This document shows positions 32,192 to 42,017 of a stretch of DNA of 64,000 nt, in pieces (the first letter of the stretch is position 1; each line of letters starts with the position of its first letter). The notes under the pieces are model-generated. The model did not search any database, was not told the DNA's origin, and saw only the letters and a program-made list of their open reading frames with translations. Both the position numbers and the translations under genes were made by a program. The stretch lies in assembly GCF_007830265.1 (NCBI RefSeq), contig NZ_VLKE01000001.1, forward strand, positions 4,588,001 through 4,652,000. The letters are read 5' to 3'. Source of the stretch: Micromonospora olivasterospora. Its GTDB lineage: Bacteria > Actinomycetota > Actinomycetes > Mycobacteriales > Micromonosporaceae.

Positions 32192-34590
32192 TCAGGCGAG
32201 GCCGGCGCGGCGCAGCGCGTCCGCCATCGCCCCGTTGGCCGGCGGCGGGGTTCCGCCGCCCCGGCCCGGCCGCTGCTGCGGGCCGCCCCGCGAGCCGCCG
32301 CGCGCCTGGCCGCCCCGGCCGCCGCCCCGCTCGCCGGGCTGCTCGCCGCGGGGCCGCCGCGCTCGCGCCGGCCGCCGTCGCCGCCCCGGCCGGCACCGGG
32401 CTCGGCGTCGTCCTCCAGCCGCAGGGTCAGCGAGATCCGCTTGCGCGGCACGTCGACGTCGAGCACCTTGACCCGGACCACGTCGCCGGACTTCACCACG
32501 TCGCGCGGATCCTTGACGAACGTCCGCGACATCGCCGAGACGTGGACCAGGCCGTCCTGGTGCACGCCCACGTCCACGAACGCGCCGAACGCCGCGACGT
32601 TGGTGACCACGCCCTCCAGGATCATGCCGGGGGTCAGGTCACCGATCGTCTCCACGCCCTCGACGAACGTCGCCGTCCGGAACTCCGGGCGCGGGTCGCG
32701 GCCCGGCTTCTCCAACTCGGCCAGGATGTCGGTCACGGTGGGCAGGCCGAACGTGTCGTCGACGAAGTCGGTGGCCCGCAGCCCGCGCAGGATGGCGCTC
32801 TGCCCGATCAGCGCGCGCACGTCCCGCCCGGTGTGGGCCAGGATCCGCCGCACCACCGGGTACGCCTCGGGGTGCACGCTCGACGAGTCGAGCGGGTCGT
32901 CGCCGCCGGGGATGCGCAGGAAGCCCGCGCACTGCTCGAACGCCTTCGGGCCGAGCCGGGGCACCTTGCGCAGGTCGGCCCGGGTGCGGAACGGGCCGTT
33001 GGCGTCCCGGTGCAGCACGATGTTCTCCGCCAGCCCCGCGCCGATGCCCGACACCCGGGTCAGCAGCGGCGCCGACGCCGTGTTGACGTCCACCCCGACG
33101 GCGTTCACGCAGTCCTCGACCACCGCGTCCAGTGAGCGGGAGAGCTTCACCTCGGACAGGTCGTGCTGGTACTGCCCCACGCCGATCGAGCGGGGGTCGA
33201 TCTTGACCAGCTCGGCGAGCGGGTCCTGGAGCCGGCGGGCGATGGAGACCGCGCCGCGCAGCGACACGTCCAGGCCCGGCAGCTCCTGGGAGGCGTACGC
33301 GGAGGCGGAGTAGACCGAGGCGCCGGCCTCGGAGACCACCACCTTCGTCAGCTTCAGCTCCGGGTGCCGCTTGATCAGGTCGCCGGCCAGCTTGTCCGTC
33401 TCCCGGCTGGCGGTGCCGTTGCCGATGGCGACCAGCTCGACCCCGTGCGCCGCGGCCAGCCTCGCCAGCGTGCTTATCGAGGCGTCCCACTGCCGGCGCG
33501 GCTCGTGCGGGTAGATCGTGTCGGTGGCCACCACCTTGCCGGTCGCGTCGACCACGGCGACCTTGACCCCGGTACGCAGGCCCGGGTCCAGCCCCATCGT
33601 CGGCCGGGCGCCGGCCGGCGCGGCGAGCAGCAGGTCGCGCAGGTTCGTGGCGAACACCCGCACCGCCTCCTCCTCGGCCGCCTGCCACAGCCGCATCCGC
33701 AGGTCGGCGCCGAGGTGGATGAGGATGCGCGTGCGCCAGGCCCAGCGCACGGTGTCGGCCAGCCACCTGTCGGCCGGGCGGCCCTGGTCGGCGACGCCGA
33801 ACCGGCCGGCGACGGCCGCCTCGTACCGGCTCGGCCCGGCGGCGACCGCGTCGGAGTCGCCCTCGGCCTCCGGGTCCATCGTCAGGTCGAGCACGCCCTC
33901 CTTCTCGCCCCGGAGCATCGCCAGGATCCGGTGCGAGGGGAGCTTCGGGTACGGCTCGGCGAAGTCGAAGTAGTCGGCGAACTTGGCCCCGGCCGACTCC
34001 TGGCCCTCGCGTACCCGCGACACCAGCCGGCCGCGCGACCACATCTGCTCGCGCAGCGTGCCGATCAGGTCGGCGTCCTCGGCGAAGCGCTCGATGAGGA
34101 TCGCCCGCGCGCCGTCCAGCGCGGCGGCGGCGTCGGCCACCCCCCTGTCCGCGTCGACGTACCCGGCGGCGGCCGCCTTCGGCTCCTGCGTCGGGTCGGC
34201 CAGCAGCGCGTCGGCCAGCGGCTCCAGCCCGGCCTCGCGGGCGATCTGCGCCCGGGTCCGCCGCTTCGGCTTGTACGGCAGGTAGATGTCCTCCAGCCGG
34301 GACTTCGAGTCGGCCGCCATGATCTGCGCTTCGAGGGCCTCGTCCAGCTTGCCCTGGCTGCGGATGGACTCCAGCACCGCGGCGCGGCGTTCGTCCAGCT
34401 CGCGCAGGTAGCGCAGCCGCTCCTCGAGGGTGCGCAGCTGGGCGTCGTCGAGCAGGCCGGTGGCCTCCTTGCGATAGCGGGCGATGAACGGCACGGTGGC
34501 GCCGCCGTCGAGCAGCTCCACGGCCGCCCGGACCTGACGTTCGGCGACGCCGAGCTCGTCGGCGATCCGCTGGTGCACAGACTGGGTCAC
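32192..34590 (-). CDS. tex: Tex family RNA-binding transcription accessory protein, 3' frameshift
   Basis: Tex binds nucleic acid and affects transcription-associated processes. The ~800-residue protein has the Tex N-terminal helical region ([37 protein letters not shown]), a YqgF-like nuclease fold ([20 protein letters not shown]), HhH motifs ([20 protein letters not shown]) and a C-terminal S1 domain ([20 protein letters not shown]). After the S1 domain the frame slips at the GGGG at 32350-32353. One extra base restores a Gly/Arg-rich tail ending [14 protein letters not shown] and a stop at 32192, the standard end of actinobacterial Tex. The start is the GTG at 34590 after GAAGGCGG. Confidence 0.88.
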
Positions 34591-34714
34591 GACTTGATCC
34601 GCCTTCTCGGGTGGGTTCCGTCCTGCATTGTGCCGTCCGCCCCCGACGCCGCCGCCCTGACCCGCCCCCCGGCGCGTCGCCGCCCCGGGGCGCCGGAGAC
34701 CGCGGCGAGGTCGG

Positions 34715-35278
34715 TCAGGGTAGCGGGTCGGCGGTTCCGAGCGGCACCCGCGGCCGGCAACGGCGCAGCCGGGCCGCCGCGAGTCGCCCGCCGACGGCCA
34801 GCCCGTACCGGTCGACGGCGGCAAGCCCGTACGCGCTGCAGGTCGGGGCGTACCGGCACTGCCCCGGCCAGCGGTGCGACAGCCAGCGGCGGTAGCCGCG
34901 GATCGCGGCGAGACCGGCCCGGTCCAGCGGTCCCGGCCGGCTGCCGGCCGTCCGCTCCGGGCTGCCGGCCGTCCGCTCCGGGCTGCCGGCCGTCCGCTCC
35001 GGGCTGCCGGGCGCTCGGCCGCCGGCGGCGCCCGCCGCGACGGCGCCGAGCGTGAGCAGGGTGGCGAAGAGCCCCAGGTCGCAGCAGCCCGGGCTGCTGC
35101 ACGGGTCGTCGCCACAGGAGTCCAGGGCCCCCTTGCGGCCCTTGCAGCCGGGTCCCTGCCGACGCGCGCCGACCTCGCTGTGGCAGTGACCCGCGGCATG
35201 GCAGTGGGTCGGCTTGCGGCAGCGGCAGCGCCCCCGGCCGCCGGAGTGGCCGGCGCTGGTGATCTTCATGGTCGACAT
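34715..35278 (-). CDS. yidD: YidD-like membrane insertion factor with Cys/His-rich N-terminal extension
   Basis: The C-terminal ~80 residues are a YidD domain ([35 protein letters not shown]), the small protein that assists YidC/Sec membrane insertion. Unusually, ~100 residues precede it. They include a Cys/His-rich stretch ([41 protein letters not shown]) with about ten Cys, a hydrophobic segment ([20 protein letters not shown]), and a threefold GSPERTA repeat. The normal genomic partners rpmH, rnpA and yidC are absent. The ATG start at 35278 could be replaced by one at 35269. The extension's role is unknown. Confidence 0.7.
   Translation of the reverse strand: MSTMKITSAGHSGGRGRCRCRKPTHCHAAGHCHSEVGARRQGPGCKGRKGALDSCGDDPCSSPGCCDLGLFATLLTLGAVAAGAAGGRAPGSPERTAGSPERTAGSPERTAGSRPGPLDRAGLAAIRGYRRWLSHRWPGQCRYAPTCSAYGLAAVDRYGLAVGGRLAAARLRRCRPRVPLGTADPLP
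34941..35003. repeat. 21-bp in-frame tandem repeat in yidD-like gene
   Basis: Three identical copies of CTGCCGGCCGTCCGCTCCGG plus G, with a partial fourth, encode a GSPERTA heptad repeat between the hydrophobic segment and the YidD domain. Because 21 is a multiple of three, copy-number change would keep the frame. Confidence 0.9.
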
Positions 35279-35346
35279 GATGCCCGGTCCGGGCCAGGCG
35301 TCCGGCCGGCCGGCGCGCTGTCAGGGAGAGATCCTAGGGTGACGGC

Positions 35347-36858
35347 ATGGACCTTCCCGCTGACCCGCGGGCGCGGCGGCTGTTCGGCGGCAGCGCCCGG
35401 GCCCTCGGTGACCTCGCCGGCAGCCCGTTCCGCGCCGACCGGGACCGCATCGTCGCCTCGCCCTTCTTCGCCCGGCTCGGCGGGGTCACCCAGGTGGTCA
35501 GCCCCGGCGGGTCCGGCCTGCTCGTGCACAACCGGCTCACCCACAGCCTCAAGGTGGCCCAGGTGGCCCGGGCGATAGCCGAGCGGCTCACCGCCGACAC
35601 GCGGTGGCGGGACCTGCTGGAGAAGCTCGGCGGCTGTGACCCGGACGTGGTGGAGGCCGCCGCGCTCGCCCACGACCTCGGGCACCCGCCGTTCGGGCAC
35701 CTGGGGGAGCGGGTGCTCGACCGGCTGGCCCGGCAGCGGCTCGGCCTGGCCGACGGCTTCGAGGGCAACGCCCAGTCGTACCGGATCGTCACCAGCACGG
35801 AGATCCGCGGCGCGGCCACCACCGGGCTGGACCTGACCGCGGCGGTCCGGGCGGCCATGCTGAAGTACCCGTGGACGCGGCTGGACCACCCCGACCCCCA
35901 CCCGCGCCACCTCGACCCGCCGCCGCGCGGCGCGGCCGCCCCGCCGGACGACCCCGACAGCGGCTCGGCGAAGTTCGGCGCGTACCGAACGGAGCTGACC
36001 GACCTGCGGCAGGCCCGGGAGCCGTTCGCCGGCCGGATCGCCGACTGGCAGCAGACCGTCGAGGCGTCGGTGATGGACACCGCCGACGACATCGCGTACG
36101 CCATCCACGACGTGGAGGACTTCTATCGGGTCGGGGTGCTCCAGCAGGGCGCGGTGGCCGCCGAGCTGATGGCCTGGCAGCGGGAGAACGGGCACTTCCG
36201 CGCGGTCACCGAGCCGGCCCTGGCCGGGGTCGCCCGCCGCCCCGGGGCGGCCATCGAGCGGCTGCGCCGGCAGCTGCACCGCAAGGACGGCTGGATCGCC
36301 GACGACGAGGCGTTCGCCGCCGCCGTCGAGCACGTCCGGCAGGAGCTGGTCGAGGGGCTGTTGGCGGTGCCGTTCGACGGCTCGATCGAGGCCGAGCAGT
36401 ACGTGGCCCGGTTCTCCGCCCGGTGGACCACCCGGTTCGTGGACGCGATCACCGTCACCGACGCGCCGTCGGTGCGCTCCGGGCACGTGCTGCTCGCCCC
36501 GGCGCAGTGGCACGAGGTGCAGGTGCTCAAGTTCGTCCACCACCGGTTCGTGCTGGCCCGGCCGGACCTCGCCCTGCACCAGCGCGGGCAGGCCCGGCTG
36601 CTGGGCGCGCTGGTCGAGGCGCTGTGGGAGTGGCTGCTCGACCCGGAGGAGGAGTCCCGGCTGCCGCGCCGGCTGCACGACCTGGTGGAGCTGGCCGAGG
36701 CGGAGCTGCACCCGCGTACGCCGGACCGGATCGGCCGGGCGCGGGGGCGGGCGATCGTCGACTTCGTCGCCCAGCTCACCGACGGGCAGGCGGTGGCCAT
36801 GCTCGACGCGCTCTCCGGTCGCTCCGGCGCGCTCTGGACGGACGCGTTCGTGCTCTGA
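35347..36858 (+). CDS. dgt: Deoxyguanosinetriphosphate triphosphohydrolase (dGTPase)
   Basis: dGTPase splits dGTP or other dNTPs to the deoxynucleoside and triphosphate, affecting dNTP pools. The 503-residue protein has an HD domain with VHNRLTHSLKVAQVAR (first His), ALAHDLGHPPFGHLGERVLD (HD pair) and SVMDTADDIAYAIHDVEDF (later metal-binding Asp). These are the hallmarks of the Dgt/SAMHD1-like family. AGGG lies before the ATG. The gene is divergent from the yidD-like gene and ends eight bases from the convergent MBL gene. Confidence 0.93.
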   Translation: MDLPADPRARRLFGGSARALGDLAGSPFRADRDRIVASPFFARLGGVTQVVSPGGSGLLVHNRLTHSLKVAQVARAIAERLTADTRWRDLLEKLGGCDPDVVEAAALAHDLGHPPFGHLGERVLDRLARQRLGLADGFEGNAQSYRIVTSTEIRGAATTGLDLTAAVRAAMLKYPWTRLDHPDPHPRHLDPPPRGAAAPPDDPDSGSAKFGAYRTELTDLRQAREPFAGRIADWQQTVEASVMDTADDIAYAIHDVEDFYRVGVLQQGAVAAELMAWQRENGHFRAVTEPALAGVARRPGAAIERLRRQLHRKDGWIADDEAFAAAVEHVRQELVEGLLAVPFDGSIEAEQYVARFSARWTTRFVDAITVTDAPSVRSGHVLLAPAQWHEVQVLKFVHHRFVLARPDLALHQRGQARLLGALVEALWEWLLDPEEESRLPRRLHDLVELAEAELHPRTPDRIGRARGRAIVDFVAQLTDGQAVAMLDALSGRSGALWTDAFVL

Positions 36859-36865
36859 GGAATGC

Positions 36866-38008
36866 TCAGGCGACCGCCTGCCACCAGCCGTCGACCGGGG
36901 GCGGGTCGTCCACCACGACCCGCTCGCCGGGGCGCGGCACGGCGAGCCGCACGTCGCGGGCCTTCGCCTCGGCCCACAGCCGGTCCACCGGCTCCGACCA
37001 GTCGTGCAGGGCCAGGTTGAACGTCGCCCAGTGCACCGGGACGAACAGACCGCCGCGCAGGTCGAGGTGGGCGGCGACGGCCTCCTCCGGGAACATGTGG
37101 ATGCCCGGCCACGCGCGGTCGTACGCGCCGATCTGCATCAGCGTGACGTCGAACGGGCCGTGCTCCGCGCCGATCTCGGCGTACCCGTCGAAGTAGCCCG
37201 AGTCGCCGGTGTAGAAGACCCGCCGGTGCGGGCCGGCCACCACCCAGGAGCTCCACAGCGTGCCGTCGCGGCGCAGCCCCCGGCCGGAGAAGTGCTGGGC
37301 GGCGGTGGCGGTGATCGTCAGCCCGCCCAGCCGGTGGCTCTCCGACCAGTCCAGCTCGACGACCCGGTGCTCCGGCACGCCCCACCGGTCCAGGTGCGCC
37401 CCGACGCCCAGCGGCACCACGAAGGGCGCGGACTGCCGGGCCGTCAACTCCCGCACGGTGGCCATGTCGAGGTGGTCGTAGTGGTCGTGGGAGATCAGGA
37501 TGGCATCGACGGCGGGCAGTTCGTGCAGGCCCACCGGCGGCTCGTGCAGCCGGCGCGGCCCGACCAGCGGCGACGGGGAGCACCGCTGGCTCCACACCGG
37601 GTCGAGCAGCACCCGGCGCCCCTCGATCTCGATCAGCGTGGAGGCGTGGCCGTACCAGACGACGTTGAGCTCGCGGCCGTCGTCGGCGGCGGGCGCGTCG
37701 GCCGGGCGCAGCAGCGGCACCGCCGTGCTCGGCCGGCGCTTCTGCTTGCCGAAGATCAGCTCCCGGACCAGGTCGCGGCCAGCCACGCCCGGCATCGAGC
37801 GGGAACCGGGCCGGTTGTGGAAGGTGCCGCCGCGGAACTGGGGCGAGCGGGCCGCCCGCTCGGCGCGGGCCCCGGTGAGCCGGCCGCCCAGCGCCGCCGG
37901 CACGTCCCGGGCCACCCAGGCCAGGCCGGCGACCGCGGCCAGCCCGGCCACCCCGCGCAGCCGCCGCGTGAGCGCCCGTTGCCCGCCCCGCCCCGCTGGT
38001 TCCGCCAT
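36866..38008 (-). CDS. MBL-fold metal-dependent hydrolase (NAPE-PLD/UlaG-like)
   Basis: A 380-residue metallo-beta-lactamase-fold enzyme. VVWYGHASTLIEIEGRRVLL and DPVWSQRCSPSPLVGPRR open the domain, ILISHDHYDHLDMATVRELT supplies the HxHxDH zinc site, and VFYTGDSGYFDGYAEIG the bridging Asp. This arrangement matches NAPE-hydrolysing phospholipase D-like and UlaG-like hydrolases. A hydrophobic N-terminal segment (GVAGLAAVAGLAWVARDV) suggests membrane association. AAGGGGG precedes the ATG. The substrate is unknown; a lipid is plausible. Confidence 0.85.
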   Translation of the reverse strand: MAEPAGRGGQRALTRRLRGVAGLAAVAGLAWVARDVPAALGGRLTGARAERAARSPQFRGGTFHNRPGSRSMPGVAGRDLVRELIFGKQKRRPSTAVPLLRPADAPAADDGRELNVVWYGHASTLIEIEGRRVLLDPVWSQRCSPSPLVGPRRLHEPPVGLHELPAVDAILISHDHYDHLDMATVRELTARQSAPFVVPLGVGAHLDRWGVPEHRVVELDWSESHRLGGLTITATAAQHFSGRGLRRDGTLWSSWVVAGPHRRVFYTGDSGYFDGYAEIGAEHGPFDVTLMQIGAYDRAWPGIHMFPEEAVAAHLDLRGGLFVPVHWATFNLALHDWSEPVDRLWAEAKARDVRLAVPRPGERVVVDDPPPVDGWWQAVA

Positions 38009-38132
38009 GGTCGCGCGCCCCCTTCAGCCGGTCGTCCGCCAGTACACGGTAGGCCACCGGCGCACCCGTCGGGCCGTCCCCGCCCGGGCCGGCGTCGGGA
38101 GCCGGCCCGGGCGGGTGCGACGCGGGCCCGGG

Positions 38133-39131
38133 TCAGCCGCCGTTGCTGGGGCGGTGCGCCGGCGCGCGATGGGTGCGCCCCGTGCCGGCGAGCCCGTCGA
38201 CCGCGGTCAGGAAGCGGCGGCCCATCCGGGCCCGGGCCTGCACGGCGGGATGGGTCGCGCCGAAGTCGTCCGCGCGGGCCTGGCCGTCGGCGAACAGGGC
38301 GTACGTGAGCACCGGCGCGCCGGCCGCGTCGAACATCACCCCGGCCTCCTGCCGGGCGCTGCCGAACCAGCCCGCCTTGGTGCCGATCCGGGCGCGCTCG
38401 GCCGAGGACATCTCGCGCCGGATGCCGTCGGTGAACGCGATGGGGGAGCGCAGCAGGTTGAGCAGGAACGACGTCGAGGCGGGCGAGAGCAGCGTGCCGG
38501 CCACCAGCGCGCGGAGCAGGTCGTGGGTCTCCCGCGGGGTGCTGGTGCCCAGATAGAACCGGTTGGGATTGGCGACCGGCTCCACCTGCGTGTTCGGGAA
38601 GCCCTTCGCCACGAGGATCTGGTTCAGCTCGGCGGCCGGGCAGACCAGGCCGCAGAGCCGCACGGCGGTGTCGTCGGAGACGGTGAGCAGGGCCGCCAGC
38701 GCGTGCCCGAGGGTGACGCTGCTCGGGTACGCGCCGTCGAGGCTGAAGATGCCGTCTCCGCCCGGCACCACGATCGAGGCCGTGACGTCGACCCGTTGGC
38801 TGAGCGTCAGCAGCCCCCGGTCCACCTTGTCCAGCACCGCCGTGGCCACCGCGACCTTGTTGACGCTGTATGCCTGGAGCACGACGTTCGACTCGTCGGC
38901 GACGGCCACCTGCGGCGGGCCCGCCGGGTCGGCGACACTGACGTACGCCCGCCAGCTGCCCCCCGCGAGCGCTGTCTCCTGGGCGTACGCGGCGGCCACC
39001 TGGTCGGCGGCCTGCCGGGGTGTGGTGGCGGTCGCGGCGGCGGACGCCGGCCCGGCGGTGCCGAGCACCGCCCCGGCCGTGGCCACCGTTCCGAATCCCA
39101 GCGCGGTCCTGCGGTTCACCCGGATGGTCAA
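38133..39131 (-). CDS. Class A beta-lactamase-like serine hydrolase, Tat-exported
   Basis: A 332-residue protein with a twin-arginine signal (NRRTALGFGTVATAGAVLGT, cleavage near AASAA-like PASAA). It then has the penicillin-recognising serine enzyme motifs: QAYSVNKVAVATAVL (SxxK, Ser near residue 89), TVSDDTAVRL in the SDN position as SDD, and RIGTKAGWFG in the KTG position as KAG. These variants place it in the beta-lactamase2 family, which includes both beta-lactamases and enzymes of unknown substrate, so resistance should not be assumed. The start is a TTG at 39131 with GGGAGAG upstream. Confidence 0.82.
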   Translation of the reverse strand: MTIRVNRRTALGFGTVATAGAVLGTAGPASAAATATTPRQAADQVAAAYAQETALAGGSWRAYVSVADPAGPPQVAVADESNVVLQAYSVNKVAVATAVLDKVDRGLLTLSQRVDVTASIVVPGGDGIFSLDGAYPSSVTLGHALAALLTVSDDTAVRLCGLVCPAAELNQILVAKGFPNTQVEPVANPNRFYLGTSTPRETHDLLRALVAGTLLSPASTSFLLNLLRSPIAFTDGIRREMSSAERARIGTKAGWFGSARQEAGVMFDAAGAPVLTYALFADGQARADDFGATHPAVQARARMGRRFLTAVDGLAGTGRTHRAPAHRPSNGG

Positions 39132-39210
39132 TCGTCTCTCCCGTCGATGGATGCGGATCACTGTTCCCGCCACCCTAGGCGAAGAGACTGCGGTGCGTGT
39201 GCCCCCGACC

Positions 39211-40395
39211 TCACGGAGCGAGCACCACCTTGACACAGCCGTCCTGCTTCTTCTGGAACATCTCGTACGCCTCCGGCGCGCGCGCCAGCGGCACCCGGTG
39301 GGTACGGAGGTCCGCCACGCCCAGCGGGTCGTCGTCGCCGGAGAGCAGCGGCATGATCTCGTCGGTCCACCGCCGCACGTGGCACTGCCCCATCCGCACC
39401 TGCACGCCCCGGTCGAACATCTCCATCAGCGGCAGCGGGTCGACCTCCCCGCCGTACACCCCGGAGATCGAGACCGTGCCGCCGCGCCGGACCGCCTTGA
39501 GCGCGGCCTTGAGCACGGTGAGCCGGTCCACCCCGGCCCTGTCGACCATCGTCTGGGCCAGCCTGTCCGGCAGCAGGCCGGCGGCGGCCTGGGCGACCTT
39601 CCCGGCGGGGGACCCGTGCGCCTCCATGCCGACCGCGTCGATCACCGCGTCCGGGCCGCGCCCGTCCACCAGGTCGAGCAGCGCGCCCGGCACGTCGTCG
39701 AGCTGACCGACGTCCAGCGTCTCGATCCCGTGCCGGCGAGCCATCTCCAGCCGCTCCGGCACCAGGTCCAGACCGATCACCCGGCCCGCGCCGAGGTGCC
39801 GGCCGATGCGGGCGCTGAACTGCCCGACCGGTCCCAGCCCGAAGACGGCGAGGGTGCCGCCCGGCGGGGTGTCGGCGTATTTCACCGCCTGCCAGGCGGT
39901 GGGGAGGATGTCGGACAGGTACAGCCACTGCTCGTCCGGGCCGGTCTCCGGGACCTTGACCGGCCCGAACTCGGCGTGCGGCACCCGCAGGTACTCGGCC
40001 TGCCCGCCCGGGACGGAGCCGTACAGCGAGGTGTAGCCGAACAGCGCCGCCCCCTTGCCCTCGGCGCGGACCTGGGTGGTCTCGCACTGGGCGTAGAGCC
40101 GCCGGTCGCACATCCAGCACGAGCCGCAGGCGATGTTGAAGGGGACCACCACCCGGTCGCCGGGCCGCAGCCGGGTCACCCCCGGGCCGACCTCCTCGAC
40201 GATCCCCATCGGCTCGTGCCCGAGGACGTCGCCGGGCTTCAGGTACGGCCCGAGCACCTCGTACAGGTGCAGGTCGGAACCGCAGATCGCGGTGGAGGTG
40301 ATCCGGACGATGGCGTCCGTCGGCTCCTCGATGCGCGGGTCCGGTACCTCCTCGACGCGGACGTCGCGCCTGCCCTGCCACGTCACTGCCTTCAT
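39211..40395 (-). CDS. Zinc-dependent alcohol dehydrogenase (formaldehyde dehydrogenase-like)
   Basis: A 394-residue medium-chain dehydrogenase. STAICGSDLHLYEVLGPYL and VLGHEPMGIVEEVG give the catalytic zinc ligands, CGSCWMCDRRLYAQC the structural zinc cysteines, and GTLAVFGLGPVGQFSARIGR the NAD(P) Rossmann motif. The overall pattern, with a long insert after the structural zinc loop, resembles glutathione-independent formaldehyde dehydrogenases. GAGAGGGGG lies before the ATG. It stands alone; its upstream region is the low-complexity C-rich tract next to the IS110 element. Confidence 0.88.
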   Translation of the reverse strand: MKAVTWQGRRDVRVEEVPDPRIEEPTDAIVRITSTAICGSDLHLYEVLGPYLKPGDVLGHEPMGIVEEVGPGVTRLRPGDRVVVPFNIACGSCWMCDRRLYAQCETTQVRAEGKGAALFGYTSLYGSVPGGQAEYLRVPHAEFGPVKVPETGPDEQWLYLSDILPTAWQAVKYADTPPGGTLAVFGLGPVGQFSARIGRHLGAGRVIGLDLVPERLEMARRHGIETLDVGQLDDVPGALLDLVDGRGPDAVIDAVGMEAHGSPAGKVAQAAAGLLPDRLAQTMVDRAGVDRLTVLKAALKAVRRGGTVSISGVYGGEVDPLPLMEMFDRGVQVRMGQCHVRRWTDEIMPLLSGDDDPLGVADLRTHRVPLARAPEAYEMFQKKQDGCVKVVLAP

Positions 40396-40457
40396 GCCCG
40401 CACGCCCCCTCTCCGCTGCCGCCCAGACACTGCTACCCCCGAAAGACCCGCCAAACC

Positions 40458-40598
40458 CGCCCACCCCACCCCGCCCCACCCCCACCCCGCCTCCCGCCCC
40501 GCCCCACCCCGCCCCGCCCCGCCCGCCCCGCCCGCCCGCCCCGCCCCGCCCGCCCCGCCCCGCCCCGCCCCGCCCCCGCCCCCGCCCCCGCCCCCCGC
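40458..40598. repeat. Low-complexity C-rich tract (G-rich on minus strand)
   Basis: About 140 bases made almost only of CCCCG/CCCG/CCCCCG units. The minus strand carries many G runs and could form G-quadruplexes. It lies directly upstream of the alcohol dehydrogenase gene and abuts the IS110 right end. I see no gene in it. Confidence 0.85.
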
Positions 40599-40694
40599 GA
40601 TCTGACCGGTAAATGACCTGTACCACGACGGGTTTTGGGCGCGGTGGGCTGGCCCGGTGTTGATGGCCAGCCCGGGCGGGGTGGGGGTGTGGGG

Positions 40695-42017
40695 TCAGGT
40701 TGTCGGTTGCAGGGTGACGGTGTGGCCGAGGGCTTCGAGTTGCCGGACCAGGCTGTTGATCTTCCGGGTGGTGTTGATACGGCGTTCGTGGAAGTCGGCG
40801 CCGAGATCGTGGTAACGGGCGGTTGGGTCGTTGAGCAGGTGCCAGATGATCACGAGGATGGAGCGGGCGACGGCGACCTTGGCCTTGCCTTTGCCTCGAC
40901 GTGTGACCAGACGCCGGTAGCGTTCGGACAGGAACGTTCCCTTGCCGCGGGCGACGGTGGCTGCGGCCATACCGAGGGCGCCTTTGAGGTACGGATTGCC
41001 TTTGCCTGTCTTGCCCGCGGTGAGGCTGGTACCGGACTGGATGGTGCGCGGACACAGCTTCGCCCAGGACACCAGGTGCGCCGCGGTGGGGAACCGTGTC
41101 ATGTCCAGACCGATCTCGGCGATGATCAGTTGCGCGGACTCGGTGCTGATGCCCGGGATCTCGGCCAGGCGCCGCCGGGCGTCTGGCGCCGGGGTGTCGC
41201 CGTCGCCGCCGCCCGGCTGGGACGGTGGGTCGATGTCGTCGAGTATCTGCCCGATCCGTGTGGTGAGTTTCGCGATCTCGGTGTCGAGGCGGTCGATCTG
41301 GTCGAGCAGGATCCGGGCCAACTCGCCGTGATGGTCGTCGAAGCGGCCGGTGAGTGCCTCGATGAGGGCGTTGCGTTTGCGGCGCAGCGCTCCGTGGGCC
41401 AGCGAGGCGAGGGTCGCCGGATCACGTTGACCGGCGATCAACGCCTCAACCATGTCCCGCGTCGACACCGTCCGCAGGGTGGAGGCCACCGACGACACCT
41501 TGATCAGGGCGTCTTCAAGCAGTTTCTCCAACCTCGACCAGTAGCGGGTCCGGTCCCGGACCAGATCCACCCGCATCCGGGTGTAGTCACGCAACACCCG
41601 CACCGGAGCCGCAGGCACGAACGAGGGCCGCAACAGGCCCTTCTCGGTGAGCTTGGCCAACCACACCGCGTCCAGCTTGTCGGTCTTCGGCCGCCCGGGC
41701 ACGTTCTTGACGTCACGGGCGTTGACCAACTGCACGTCCAACCCGGCTGCCTCGAACAGGTAGAACCAGATCCGCCAGTAGTCCGACGTGCTTTCCACGG
41801 TGACCTTCTCCACCCCCGCCGCCACCAGATCGGCGGCAAGGTCACTGACCGCGTTCGTGGTCGCCGTCACCTGCCACACCCGGCTCACCCGCCGCCCACC
41901 CGCGGCGGGTAGCCGGGTACACACCATCCCCGACTCCTTGGCCACATCGACCGCACACACCCGCTCCCAGACCTTCTCGCTGTCAGCGTCCGGGATCTCT
42001 TCGGGTAACCCGCGCAT
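40695..42017 (-). CDS. IS110 family DEDD transposase/recombinase
   Basis: The 440-residue protein has the two IS110 domains. The N-terminal RuvC-like DEDD domain includes VCAVDVAKESGMVCTRL (first Asp), VEKVTVESTSDYWRIWFYLF (Glu) and DVKNVPGRPKTDKLDAVWLA (the DxxD pair). A central coiled-coil region follows (LLDQIDRLDTEIAKLTTRIG), then the C-terminal Transposase_20 domain with LAEIPGISTESAQLIIAEIG, SGTSLTAGKTGKGNPYLKGA and the catalytic Ser region. The length is typical and there is no internal stop, so it may be active. GAGGAGGG lies about 10 bases before the ATG. Confidence 0.93.
   Translation of the reverse strand: MRGLPEEIPDADSEKVWERVCAVDVAKESGMVCTRLPAAGGRRVSRVWQVTATTNAVSDLAADLVAAGVEKVTVESTSDYWRIWFYLFEAAGLDVQLVNARDVKNVPGRPKTDKLDAVWLAKLTEKGLLRPSFVPAAPVRVLRDYTRMRVDLVRDRTRYWSRLEKLLEDALIKVSSVASTLRTVSTRDMVEALIAGQRDPATLASLAHGALRRKRNALIEALTGRFDDHHGELARILLDQIDRLDTEIAKLTTRIGQILDDIDPPSQPGGGDGDTPAPDARRRLAEIPGISTESAQLIIAEIGLDMTRFPTAAHLVSWAKLCPRTIQSGTSLTAGKTGKGNPYLKGALGMAAATVARGKGTFLSERYRRLVTRRGKGKAKVAVARSILVIIWHLLNDPTARYHDLGADFHERRINTTRKINSLVRQLEALGHTVTLQPTT

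Noticed and set aside
38133..39131. A confirmed antibiotic resistance determinant
   Set aside because: Active-site motifs are variants (SDD, KAG) found in beta-lactamase2 proteins of unknown substrate, so resistance cannot be claimed.
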